DNA of 64,000 bases from Phycomyces blakesleeanus NRRL 1555(-) (GCF_001638985.1 NW_017265167.1:248001-312000); one strand, 5' to 3'. Shown: positions 1 through 11,512, counted from the stretch's first letter. Notes: generated by a model not told the origin, from the letters alone. Program-made: numbers and translations.

Positions 1-207
1 TAGAAGAGGATTCAATGTAATTTTGGGATATGGCATGATTTGATGATGGTCATTTTATTTTCTTCATTAAAAAAAAGGAAAGAAAAGGAATAACCTCTTG
101 TACTCAAAATACACCCACACCCACAGAAAGAGATTTATAAAAATTATATAAATTTAACTCTAAATCTAAAACAACCAACCAAACAAACAAACAAAAAAGA
201 AACTTAC

Positions 208-595
208 AGCTGTCTTGACGGAATTGGTCACTATTCATCATCAACTGACTAACGGGGCGACTGCCGGGCCGCATTCCAGGTCTCTGTTGATTTTGGTGTT
301 GATAATGGTCGTCGGCACTACTGTTACTACCAGATTCAGGTCTGCCACGGAACTGTTGCTGTGGTGGTTGGTAGGGTGTTGGTGAAGGTCTCTGGTTTTG
401 GTGACGAGGAGATTGACCTTGCTGATGGCGCATTTGTGGATACTGCATGCTTTCACGCATCTTGTTTGGAATGTGAGACTGGAAAAAAATGATACTTTTA
501 GTCCATGGCTCTGCATCCTCTCCAGTGTCTGGGGTCTTGATAGCTCTTGCAAGTGCTAATCTCGAGGGACTGCAAGTGACATTCTCTGTTGACAT
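208..595 (-). CDS. 5' exon of an unidentified Q/P/R-rich protein (partial)
   Basis: I do not recognise this gene. The ATG is at 595-593 and the frame stays open for 129 codons to a consensus donor (GTAAGT, minus strand) at 207-202, so the rest of the gene lies left of the window. Residues 1-50 are of ordinary composition and include TPDTGEDAEPWTKSI. After that the protein becomes a disordered Q/P/R/S-rich tract with runs such as QPPQQQFRGRP and QQRPGMRPGSRP. Such tracts are common in fungal transcription cofactors and RNA-binding proteins, but no domain can be assigned. The frame continues upstream of this ATG without a stop to about 721, but that part is low-complexity (YFILTL, SLSLSLF) and comes from a (GA)n/TTTTA-type repeat, so I start at the Met nearest the normal composition. 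Confidence 0.55.
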
Positions 596-1679
596 TAAGG
601 TAAATTCTATATTTTTGTGAAGAAAGTAAAAGAGAGAGAGAGAGAGAGAAAGGTATTGAAGAGTCAAAATAAAATAAAATAAAATATAAAATAAAATAAA
701 ATTGTATTTATACTCACACATCTATACATTTGCTGTTACTCTAAAAAAAAAGAAATAATATATATATATATATATTATGTATCTAATTTATATAACTTTT
801 TACCTTATTTACAACTGATAAAAATAACTTTTTTTTTTCTTTTTTTTTTTGCACTTGTTGTTCCTGTTGCTGTTTTCTCTTTACACTATATATATATAGA
901 GTCTTGATTTATTTACGCACCGAGTGTTCAATATATAAAGTACCCTCTTTATTTATTTATTTATTTATTTTTAACTTTTTATTTTAAAAGAGAAAATAGA
1001 CCTTTGATATCTTGATCTTTAAATAAATGTACTTCTTTAACCTACTTCTTTAGAACCAATATACAATATTAATAAAAAAAATAATAAATTCATATTATTC
1101 AATCAAGACATTATATATATATATAGATTTAATATATACTTTAATTTTATTTTATTCTTTGATTAACAAACTGACTTGCTGATGTGCATATGTTGCTTGT
1201 CTATCACTCTATCACTATAGATCTTATATTGTGTATATTGCATATTTTGTGTTCTCTTTTTTTCTTCTTCTTTTCTTTCTTTCTTGCTATTAAATTCATC
1301 TCCTTGTCATGTCTTATTTTCCACGTGCCTGGAAGTGAACAGGGATGCAATTAATAATATTAAGAATTTAAAAAAGTAAAAATAAAATGTGTGCGGTGCG
1401 ACATGGCCCATATAAGGGTTAAAATAAAAATAAAGTAAAAAGTCTATTATTAGAAATATCTACCCAAAAAAATAAACTCAATAAACTCAAAAAACCAAAA
1501 CAAAAATGTGTCCTGCCATCCTAAATTATGTCTACGTCATTTTGGTGGCTTGCGGGTAGTATGTCATCTATTGACAATGAATAAACCTTGTCCTGCACTC
1601 TCCAAGAAAGAAAGAAAAACCCTTTTTTGTTTTTGTTTTTTTACTTTTTTCTCCTTTTCTTCTTTTTGTTTCTATTCTT

Positions 1680-1721
<42 letters not shown>

Positions 1722-1750
1722 CAGTTTACCAATTCAAAGACCTATAAATA
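596..1750. other. AT-rich intergenic spacer between divergent genes
   Basis: No gene seen. The two flanking genes point away from each other, so this 1.15 kb must contain both promoters. It holds a (GA)n run near 630-650, TATTT/TTTA repeats, a CACGTG E-box at about 1321-1326, a long pyrimidine tract at 1620-1675 and a (TA)n run at about 1681-1719 just ahead of the downstream start codon. Confidence 0.6.
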
Positions 1751-4700
1751 ATGGAACTGAATCCAACTCCCATCGATCGAAAGAGAAAAGCCGAAGGCTT
1801 CTCAGATAACGAAGAAAAAGAAATCAAGAAGACTCAATACTGCGCCCAAAGTGAGCAGAACACCGAACAGAGCGTTGATGCAAATGATGTCACCAAGACA
1901 AACCAATCCGGAGGGGCTGATTTGGCCAATATAGCTCTTGAAAACAACTCAGAAAGTGATTTGAAACCCACCAATGCAGAAGCAATAAACACAAACACAA
2001 CCACAACAACCTTGTCAGTGGCCGAAGGAATAAAACCAACAGTAACAGTAACAGAAGAAGCAGTGCCTTTAACTGCTGCTACAGTTCAGATATTCTCCAA
2101 AATAAAACGTGAGGCTGACTTTGTGATGCTTGAATCAGAGGAAGAGGAAGAGGATGAAGAAGATGTAATTAATTCAGGCAACCAAGACACTACTACAACC
2201 AGCTCAGTATCAGAGACTAGTGTTCCATTCAAGAGACTCGTCATCTTGAATGTGGAGGCTACTTGCGATGAGAATCAGACTAACCCTGCTGCCGTACAAG
2301 TAACAAAGGTACAGTTTAACAATCATTTTTAATATACAACAGTAAACAATGAAATCATATAAACAACGCCAACCACATCTCCTTAATTTTACTCCTTAAA
2401 ACACGTTACATTAATTAATCACATTAGCATATGTATATATACCTTTCTATTAATTTATTTTAATCACTTATATATATTTTGCTTATTATTTTAGGAAAAC
2501 TCCGAGATTATTGGTAAGTTTATTTCAAACAAGCAAACTATTTGACCTATTTATCTAGTTCTCTTATATATTGGCTTATCCAAAATTAATTAATCATGCT
2601 TATTAATATATACATACATATACATATTATAGAATTTTCGTTTGTGGTGGTCGATGCTTCAAACATGCAGGTTCTTTACAAAGAACAACACTACGTCAAG
2701 CCAGAACGCACTCCTCTCACAACCTTTTGCACCGATGTGACCGGAATTACCTGGGATATGCTAGAGTCTGCCGGCAGCTTAAAAGACGCCATTTCTTCCC
2801 TGGACCAATACATCACCACCGAGATTGAAGGCAAGGGACTCTCCTTTTGCTTTGTAACCCACGGTGGCTGGATCTTGCGTATCCAAATCCCTCGTGAAGC
2901 ACGCGACAAGAACATCGAACTACCCGGGTACCTTGCATTCTGCCGCATGTTTGATCTCAAGCAAGAAATCCAGCGCTGGCAAGTGCACCACCCTGAGGTC
3001 AATCTCAGAACCACATCGCTCAAGGATCTCTGCGAGACCTTCCAGCTGACCGATGAAGTGACCGATGGTGACACTATCGGATTAAACGCCTGTTTGACAA
3101 CAGTAAAGGTCATTCGCTACCTAACCAACTTCCGTCACCCAGACGTGTTTGTCCACCCGATTGACACCAATGCAGATCTCCAGCAGTTCAAGAAAGAAGA
3201 ATCCAGAGTGATTCATCTGGCCGGCCTTCCCTTTGAGGTAACCCAGGGTGAGCTTGAGGCTTGGTTTTCTTCCAATGGCCTACGTCCCACAACCATGTGG
3301 ATGATTCAACCCGCCGACCACGCTAAGCCGAGCATCTCCGGATTTGTGCTGTTTTATGCCCATGACGATGCCATGCGTGCTTTGGCCCTCAACGGCCGTT
3401 GTTTGGGCGATCGTCCTATTGAAGTCTGTCCAAGCAGCGAACGTGTTATTGAGGCAGCTGGTAATATGCTAGTTCCTTTCCCTCTGCAGTCCAAGAGCCG
3501 TTCCTTGCGTCCAGGAGACTGGAATTGCACCAACTGCAATTTCCACAACTTTGCGTCTCGCCGCAACTGCTTCAAGTGCAATGCCGAGAGTCCTAATCCA
3601 GCCTCTGCTTCTACTCCTGTTGCATCGCATCACCACCACCATCACCATCAGCCGTCCTTTAACCCCGGTGATTGGATCTGCCCTAACCCTGCATGCAGCT
3701 TCCACAACTATGCATCTCGCATTCAATGCCATAGATGCCAGACATTCAGACCCAACAACAGTGGGGGTAGTGGTGGAAACGGAGGTGGTGGAATGAACCA
3801 TATGTCGTCTGCTCCTGGTACCCCCATGGGCGTGAACCCTGCTTATGGAAGCGGGCGTCCTCATCAGCCAATCGCCTTCCGACCCGGAGATTGGTATTGC
3901 CCCAACTCGTCTTGTGGATTCCAAAACTTTGCATCTCGCGCATCCTGTTTCCGTTGTCACACGCCTAATCCGACACCTTTCCAGCAGCAGCAGCAGCAGC
4001 ATCACAACAACAACAGCAATAACAACAGCAACAGCAACAATAGCAACAATAACAGTGGCAGTAATTATTCGCAGCCTACTTATGGATACACTCCTGAATC
4101 TAATTATGGTAGTGGAGGAGGAGGCGGCGGCGGAGTAGGAGGAGTTGGTGGTGGAGGTGGAGGTGGAGGTTATGGCGGCGGCGGCGGCGGGGGTGGACAT
4201 CAGAGCTACAATTCTTCAGGAAATTCGTATAGTGGTAACGGTGGTAGTGGCGGCGGCGGCGGCGGTGGCGGTGGTTATGGCGGCGGTGGTGGACAGGGTT
4301 ATGGCGGTGGTCATCAGGGTGGTCCTCCTGCAGGCGGATCAAGTGTGTTCCGTGCAGGAGACTGGTATTGGTAAGTGTGAGAAAATAGGAAAAATAGAGA
4401 AATATCTATCTATCTCTTTTTTATCTCTTTCTTTCTCCATTTCTTCTATTATCACTAGCATTTATTATGGTGGAGAAAGAGAGAAGAGAAAAAAGAGAAG
4501 AAGGGGAGATATGAAATTTTGATGTGGGGGAATTGGAGATAATTTATACTGTTTGATCTAGTCCTACATGTAATGCACACAACTTCGCCTCTAGATTCCA
4601 TTGTCTCAAGTGCAATGCTAGCAAACCTTACTCTGCACAAACGACAACTGGCTATATTTCATCTGGTGGTGGTGGAGGTGGTGGTGGTAGTGGTGGTTTA

Positions 4701-4892
4701 GGAGGAGGTGGAGGTGGAGGAACAGGAATCAAACGTAAGTTTATGAATATACAAAAGTACTATTGAAGTGAAAAAGGGTGTCTATTTTTTTTGAATACTT
4801 AAATCCTGTAATTGTCAATATGTTTTTTTTTTCTTTTCTTTTATTTTCTTTTTTTTTATTATATAATAAAAATTTTAGTGCACAAGTTTTAA
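1751..4892 (+). CDS. Nrp1/ARP-like RNA-binding protein: degenerate DEDDh exonuclease domain, RRM, four RanBP2 zinc fingers
   Basis: Five exons (1751-2308, 2495-2513, 2633-4370, 4562-4734, 4879-4892) give 833 residues. Residues 1-160 are acidic and disordered. About 163-350 resemble the ERI-1/3'hExo DEDDh fold: LVILNVEATC, then NSEIIEFSFVV, created by joining the 19-nt second exon. An RRM follows at about 384-462 (VIHLAGLPFEVTQ, GFVLFYAHDDAMRAL). Four RanBP2-type zinc fingers (GDW-C-x2/4-C, N-F-A-S-R, C-x2-C) lie at about 485, 536, 609 and 766; the fourth is split by intron 3. H-, Q/N- and G-rich linkers separate them. This order matches the asparagine-rich Nrp1 family of fungi, linked in yeast to stress granules (family knowledge). 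The catalytic acids look lost: N-V-E replaces D-x-E, and later D/H positions are absent, so an RNA-binding rather than nuclease role is inferred. The short last exon (ending LHKF) is the least certain part. Confidence 0.8.
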
Positions 4893-5605
4893 AAAAATTA
4901 TATTCAAAATACATATTCACATTAATATATTTTTATATATGAAAAAAAATAAAACAAGCCAATATATCAATATTTAACTTCTTATTTACTTTCATAAACT
5001 ATGTTAAATTTTTTGTTGCGCTTGTTGGGTATTCAATAATGTGATTATAAAGATCCGGATAACAGACAAGAGCCCAAGGCTTTTGGAGATATATAGATGG
5101 TTTATAGTCTTTATTTTATCAATTTATAAGGTCTACTTAACCGGTTAATAGTCAATGGGCGCGCTTTTATGGTAGATAGCCACTTACTTGGTTGCGCCAA
5201 CGTCAGTAATTAAGGAGAAGTATTAGCAGAAAAAAAATGGGCTCAATGTCCACACCAAATGGTATGAAGCTTAATGAACACAATCATTATCTAAAAGTAG
5301 AGTGAAACAGAAGGATAAATAGAAATCCAAGTGAAGATCCGGACAACGTTGGAGACGGATCAGGATGAATACAGTTGCCGGAGAACCTTATTCTATACCA
5401 GAAATTTGTTTTATAAAAGAGAAAAAAGTATTGTAGAGTGCCTACAACAGAATGTCATGAAAAAAAATCTACCACAAAGGCTACGAATCTGTAACGCGTG
5501 AACCATTACAAAAACGGCTTACAGTAAATATCGGCGTAAGAAAGGCAATATAGAGCCTGAAAGCAGGGATCAATGAAAAGGGTCATCGTATGTCTGGCAG
5601 TGTGA
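4893..5605. other. Intergenic, left part of a mobile-element graveyard
   Basis: No intact gene. The motif GATCCGGA(T/C)AAC appears twice (about 5053 and 5337), each time close to an AGAC string. All frames are interrupted. Composition becomes less AT-rich than normal spacers from about 5040 rightwards, consistent with decayed transposon-derived sequence. Confidence 0.4.
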
Positions 5606-6142
5606 GAAGGTCAAGATTACCACCACACAACAGCCGCACATGATTTTATCAAAGAGCAGTTTGGCTATCCTACTTGTCGTTATCGTTATGCAAAAACACG
5701 AGCTAGAAATAAAAATAAAATAAAAATTAATATTTTCGAAACCATTCAGAAATATTGCCGGCAACACGATATCAGCGACAATGTCAAATCAGAAATACCA
5801 ATGATTTTCATGGCCCACAAGCAAGAAAAAGTATCCCCTAGTGATGATAATCTTGATACCAAACAACACCAACATGTAGCCAACATAATTATGATAGTAT
5901 GTGGTCATTTTTAATCAAACCATGTGTGCTACAATCATAAAAAAAACTATTGAAGATACCTATGTATTCATGGAAAAAAGTCGCGTTTCTTCATGACCAC
6001 CGCCATTAAGACTATAAGCATAATAAAAGATGCTTCGGCAAAAACCATCACTCACGATAAAAGTATTATGCAGCTTTTAGGTCTTGATCTCCCATTACCA
6101 GAAGTTAGATTGGCCAAGACCGTTATCCAGGCCGACGAGTAG
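5606..6142 (+). pseudogene. Unidentified coding relic (two open segments)
   Basis: I do not recognise this sequence. One frame is open from 5606 to a stop at 5912-5914 (102 codons, containing HDFIKEQFGYPTCRYRYAKT and ETIQKYCRQHDISDN). A second frame runs from an ATG at 5993 to a stop at 6140-6142 (49 residues, containing QLLGLDLPLPEVRLAKT). The amino-acid composition looks like real protein rather than AT-rich noise, yet there is no good start, no splice consensus clearly joins the parts, and it lies directly upstream of a broken Tc1 transposase. Most likely it is the remains of another mobile element's gene; a degraded host gene is possible. Confidence 0.3.
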
Positions 6143-6451
6143 ATTAATTTGAAACACAATTGGTAATAATACCAACGAATTTGAACTTGGATCATCATAT
6201 ATTAAATCCATTTTTAAATGGACTTTCTTTTTTCTTTGGCTATCCCAACCAAGCTGTGTACAGACTGAATGCAAAGACAGTATGAGTTTTAAAACGTCGG
6301 CCATACTTCTTGAAACACTCCTTTTTTCCTTCTCTCTTTTTTTTTCTCTTCTTCTTTCTTTCTCTCAAACAATCTTACCATATCAATATTACATTTAAGT
6401 AATAAGGAAGAAACAACGTGGCGTAGCTATTTTAGTCTTTCTGTCGGCGAA

Positions 6452-7421
6452 CGAGGCATCAAGGCTGGAACATCCATGGATGCATTACAATTCGCTGAGA
6501 TTCAGATGCGTCGAAATGTCAAAGATGAAACTGGTGCACTGGAAGATGAGCCACGTTTAGTGAGGGCCTAAGCTTCTCACGCTCAAGGATAAACACGGAC
6601 TTCAAAAGATTGTCGAGTGGAATTGCTGTGAGTCATTAGCAACGATGAAAAAGATGTTGCAAGAGAAAACTGGAAAGTTTGTATCCGAAGATACTCTTAG
6701 TAGCGCTATACACGAGCTTGGATATAACTACCGTGTTACTCGAGAAAAGCCATTTCTGACACCGGCTGATATGGATGTACGCCTTTAATGGGCCGGCCAG
6801 AAAATGAACTAGGGAAAAGAATGGAGATCAGTGATATGGATTGACGAGTCCCGTTTCTGCCTTTTTAAAGTAGATGGACAAGACCATATATGGAGAAAGT
6901 CTAAGGAAAAATACAACGCAGAGTTCATGTAGCCAAAAATTCAAGGAGGTGGAGGCTCTATAAAGTTGTGGGGGTGTATATGGGCTAGAGGTATTGGTCC
7001 ACTTGTCTGTTTAGAGAATAACATGGATGCAAGGGAGTATATCAAAGCTTAGAGCGATTATTTCAAGGTATTTTATGATATGCTTCCAAGCAAAGACACC
7101 CAGCACTATGTGTTTCAAGAGGACAACCCGCCTGTTCATAAAGCAAGAATTGCAGAAAAGTACAAGAATGATCTTGGTCTTGACGTTCTTGATTGGCCTT
7201 CAAAGAGCCCTGATCTCAGCCCAATCGAGAACATGTGGAGCCTGTTGGATGACCGCGTGCGTGCTAGGTCTCCTCGGCCTATGATTTTGAGACAACTGGC
7301 CGAAGCATTGGGAGAGAAGTGGCAACGCATAAGTTGACAAGAATGCTATACCTACTGTAATAGTATGCCCAACAAAATAGAAGCTATTCAGAAAAACAAG
7401 GGTGGGCATAGCCCATATTAA
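6452..7421 (+). pseudogene. Tc1/mariner-family transposase pseudogene
   Basis: The remnant follows the Tc1 transposase order. Fragments of the N-terminal helix-turn-helix region (about 6452-6580) are followed by a second DNA-binding segment with EDTLSSAIHELGYNYRVTREK. The DDE catalytic core comes next: VIWIDESRF (first D), then VFQEDNPPVHKA (second D), then DWPSKSPDLSPIENMW (final E). The three catalytic acids are still readable. The frame is broken by stops at 6786, 6810, 6930, 7050 and 7335, plus a stop and frame change near 6570, so no functional product is made. A C-terminal MPNKIEAIQKNKGGHSPY-like end and stop at 7419-7421 fit the family's usual terminus. No clear terminal inverted repeats were found. 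Confidence 0.85.
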
Positions 7422-7874
7422 ATAAAGTCGGTTTTTTTATTGCAAAGAGTGCCTGCCATAAGCTGTATAGTGTTTATATTCTAAAACTATTGGGTGAATA
7501 TATAAGGAATATAAGAAGTATAAAGACTATCCATTTGATCTATATATTCTAGAGTTTCAGAAACCAAGTTACTTTTGTTTTCAGCCTATATATCTAAAGA
7601 TTTGAGAATTAAAGAAAAACAGCAGAATTGTAATGCCATAATATAAATATATTACATAACAATAATAAGCCCTCAGCTACTCCAGTCAAATGTATCTACA
7701 GTTGCTCTACTGTCTACCACACAGGTCCATAATACACATAAATGATTATGCATTATATACATATATCACCGCAATAATGGATATATCGATATGTTATATC
7801 AATTCCATAATCATAGCTCATAATGTAGTACCACTATTATTTTTATAACGCTCTGTGCTGAATGAGCACAAAAT

Positions 7875-8387
7875 CTGCCATGCGCACGTGGACAATAACT
7901 CTCGGGCCACACACTTTTGATGTCGGACAGTTAAACAACATCTTCTTGTGGTGGTGGAAATAGCAAAACCCTCGTTTTTAAACCTGTTGATATCTCTACG
8001 AATATTAGTCTACTGCTGGTCGGACAAGTACTGTCCGAGCTCAATTTACTTTTTACACAACTTTACTTAATGGAGAAAAAACAAAAAGAATCGTTTTTTT
8101 TCAGATGTTGCCCTGAAGAAAAAGCGGCATCAAAAATGGACTTTTTGGTGCAAATAGCCAAAAACCATTAGTAAATGTTTTTTGTAGAGTGAAAAATGGA
8201 ATATTTTGATCAATATTTAAGCAATCAATGTAAAATACCTTTTAAATGGTGGATCGTAATGTGCCACACCATGTTACTTATGTTACTAAAAGCTTTTTGC
8301 TTAACTGATTTGGGTTTATGACTGATTTTCTGCGTCTAATTTGCTCATTTTGATCAAAATGATCCCTTTTTATTAAACAATTCTTCA
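7875..8387 (+). repeat. Dispersed ~515 bp repeat, copy A
   Basis: This segment is closely matched, in the same orientation, by 18406-18920. Shared anchors include GGGCCACACACTTTTGATGT, TGGACTTTTTGGTGCAAATA and TTTTGATCAAAATGATCC near the right end. Similarity starts at CTGC(C/A)ATGC and stops abruptly after AACAATTCTTCA, so both edges can be placed to within a few bases. The two copies differ by scattered substitutions and small indels. There is no open frame of note, so this is a non-autonomous repeat family rather than a gene. No obvious terminal inverted repeats or target-site duplications were seen. It follows the Tc1-like pseudogene by about 450 bp. Confidence 0.85.
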
Positions 8388-8783
8388 AAATATATAATAA
8401 CTTATCTACTTAATATAAATATGCTTTCAGTAATATAATTTTTATTAAGCAAACTTGAATAGGTTAATATTTAGGAGTTCAAGAGGCTTTTATTCTCGAT
8501 TGATTTGGTATAATGTGTATAGAAATTATGATAGCCATTGGTATGGGCGTATATATTATTATCAGTATTCAAGAAAAGTGTTGCAGACTAGTCATTATAA
8601 CATTTGATATAGTGTTTGTGCTATTGATATAATTTTTTGCTTGTTAAATTGTGTCCGTCAAAAAGTGGCTGAATTCCAAAAAAAAAAAAAAAAGAAACTA
8701 GGTCGTTCTGCACCAAGACTGCATTTTTTTCTTTTTTTTTTAAATAGTGGTAATGAATATTCATTGTGACTCTGACGAATATC

Positions 8784-10279
8784 ATGGCTCAAATCAAGAA
8801 ACAGCGCAATTACAGAAAGAAGAAGGCTGATTCTGATGACGAAGCCCAAGTTGAATTGAGTCCTTCAACCACAAGTCCAGAAGACGTTAGTGTTCTTAGG
8901 TAACAGGACAGCTCCAATGAATCCAATCTACCTTTGCAGTCTTTTCATCACCACCATCACCATCTCCTTATTTATATCTCTATATTTATATTTATATATA
9001 TATTATTTTTAAATTCCAGTGACAAGATTGAGGAGTTGCATGAATTACGTCGGTTACGTCGTAAACATGGTGGAATTGATGCCGAAAAGTTGTTTAAAGG
9101 AACCGAAAAGCCAAAAAAGAAAAAGGCACAAACAGACGACGATCCTTGGAAACTAAAGTCAGGTGGTCTTGTTGATCAGGATGAAGCGCGATCAGGAAGA
9201 AAGTAAGATGAATTCTGTCATGTGAATGCAAGATATACGTACAAAGAGAAAGCGAAAAAAAAAGATAGAGAGTTTGAGTGTCAGGCTTTAAGCTAATATT
9301 ATTGGAGTGTAGAGATGACGAGGAGGGCCCAGAGAGAAAGTTGAGACTCGATACTTTTACAACTCAAACAAATACATTGGACGTCGATAAGCATATGTAA
9401 GCAGAAGATATATATTGTGATGAGGCTTGTCAGACATGTAAACTATCCATGTATATACTTTTTGGGCGAAATAGGATGGAATATATCGAGGCTGAAATGC
9501 GCAAGATAAGAGGCGATGGAGATGAAGATGAAGAGGAGAAGAAGAATGGAATGACCGATATTTATGAAGAACTCTATCACTTGCCTGAACGTCTCAAGGT
9601 GAGATATTATAAACAAATTGTGTGCATATTGTGTGTTAACTGACCGAGTCTTTCTATCTCTCTCTTTCTGCATATATGTGTGTGTGTTAATCAATCAATA
9701 GGTTGAACAAAAGAGAGTAGAGGAAGGAAATGTACAATTGTCCACACAAATGTTGACAGCAATTCCAGAAGTGGATCTAGGCATCGAGTAAGTGAATAAT
9801 TGGTGAATTATTATTGCTATATGTGTGTTGACTTTTATCTATTACTATTGTTTTATAAAGTGCTCGTCTCAAGAATATTGAAGACACTGAACGCGCCAAA
9901 CGAAAACTTATGGATGAACAAGAAGGGGATCGTGTAAGTTTAGATTTTTTTAATGAATCCATTTGATTTGATTTGATTTGGTTTGATTTCTTAATTAATA
10001 TCAAATGCTCTCTTTTTTTCTGTATATTTTATATCATTTTAGGCCAAACCACCATCAAAGAGAGAACGTAAGTTTATCTGGCTCTCCTTTTTGGAAGAGA
10101 CACGTTATACTCGGAAATATCATTTACTAACCAGATTGTGTGTTGGTATTTTAGCTCGTGTACCTGCTAATTTTGAGAAGCAGATTCGACATGTTCAATC
10201 CAAGCCTAGGATGGATCGTCGCCAAATGGCAACAGACGAAGCAGTGGCAGAAAGGTTTAAAAAGAGAATGCGTAAATAA
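8784..10279 (+). CDS. C9orf78/Tls1 (Hep59) family splicing-associated protein
   Basis: Eight exons fit splice consensus and frame: 8784-8899, 9020-9202, 9313-9396, 9475-9598, 9702-9787, 9861-9933, 10043-10067, 10155-10279. The start is the ATG opening MAQIKKQRNYRKKK. The protein is short, highly charged and lacks membrane segments. Recognisable features of the Hep59 family are an N-terminal basic patch, IEELHELRRLRRKHGGIDAE, an acidic middle (MEYIEAEMRKIRG, then a D/E-rich run), and the conserved end TDEAVAERFKKRMRK. Family members (human C9orf78, fission yeast Tls1) associate with the spliceosomal helicase Brr2 and affect splicing of selected introns; in S. pombe this influences telomere length and silencing (family knowledge). 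The gene lies between two transposon remnants but shows no damage itself. Confidence 0.85.
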
Positions 10280-10438
10280 ATAAGTAAATAAATAAAAAAT
10301 AAAAAATAAAAACTAAAGAAAGTAAGAGAGAAGATTTTATTTGTTTAAAGAAGTGTGTCTTTCATTATTATTATTTTTGAGTTTTTAGTTTATATGTTTT
10401 GTAAGATGATTAATACACATATTTTATCATCCTTCTTA

Positions 10439-11512
10439 TTATTTGCTTAAATTGAATAACAGCACATGATTGTCAAGAATATCTACTTTATATTTAAGAC
10501 ACCATGAGAGTCTAGACAATGTCTTTTGATATGCTGTTTTATTTTGGACCAAAACTCTTCAATAGGATTAAGGAATGGTGAGTAAGGAGAGTAAAATAAA
10601 TGGCTTATAACCTCGTTTCCCAATGTAAGCAGGTACTCGACTATTGTCATGAATTCTTACGTTGTCCATTACATCTAGTATATTCTTCAAAAAAGATATT
10701 AATATGCTTTGTATTAATCCCTTTTCCTGTTTTTACAGCCTTGGATGTTCTAGGAGCTTTTCTTTTCTTATATACACCTGGACTTCTTTTGGATATGTCG
10801 ATAATACCAGCAGTACTTATACATCAAATGATAGTAATATTTGTACCCTTTTGAGCTGGGACCTAAACCTTGCCAGGATTATTTTTGGGGTCTCAAGCTC
10901 TATTTCATACGATATGTAAATTGAATCCTGTTTCATCTATAAAAATACAATTCTTCTGGTGGTCAACATCATTCTCTTTGCATTTTTTAATATACAACTT
11001 TCCCTTTCTAATTGCCGTATCAGAATATCGTTTCTCACGAAGAATCTCAACTCTCTTTAAAGATAAATTAAATTTTGTCCTCATATGCTTATAAACTCCA
11101 TTGACCGAGATTCTTAAACCTGGGAAAGGTTTACATAACTAATCATTGGCTAGATCCACAGTTGATACAGCATTTGAATCAGTGCATTTGATCAAAATAG
11201 GTGGTCTTCTACAATTGTCGTGTTTTAAGCTCTTTTTGTTTTGAACACAGGAAGCTCTTTACCACCACTCTCGTTAAATCCATTCCACATTCTATAGGCT
11301 GTGTTACGAAGAATATTTACCTTATTTGGAGCTTCAGTTACAAGACAATCCTCTTTCTGGAAAGTGCAAATGAAGCCAACAATTTGAGCGTGAGAGTAGC
11401 TTTTGTACTTTATTTGAACCAGCTGAAAGTCCTCCCCTTTATATATCAGGTTGGTAAGGTTGTCTTTTATTCCTTCCAAACTCATCGTTAGCCATGCTAT
11501 CTTTAGTGGCAA
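10439..11512 (-). pseudogene. Second Tc1-like (DDE_3) transposase pseudogene
   Basis: Read on the minus strand, the first 95 codons (11512-11225) are open and contain a helix-turn-helix-like AYRMWNGFNESGGKELP. The catalytic part then appears in pieces: IFIDETGFNLHI (first D), VPAQKGTNITII, MDNVRIHDNSR (second D) and SPYSPFLNPIEEFWSKIKQH (final E). In-frame stops occur between these blocks, for example in the stretch reading NNPGKV-stop-VPAQKGTN and directly after NITII, and there is a frameshift between the last two blocks. It is therefore dead. It differs in sequence and orientation from the 6.4-7.4 kb remnant, so it belongs to another lineage. The right flank carries CAGTGCA followed by a (CGCA)n/(CA)n run at about 11700-11745. 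Confidence 0.8.

Noticed and set aside
3469..4200. 243-codon open frame on the minus strand
   Set aside because: It is the antisense of the glycine/asparagine-rich repeats of the Nrp1-like gene; its A/S/T/V-rich content is dictated by those repeats.
7027..7337. Two intact plus-strand frames of 85 codons as separate genes
   Set aside because: The 7080-7337 frame is the C-terminal catalytic part of the broken Tc1 transposase; the other is its out-of-frame shadow.
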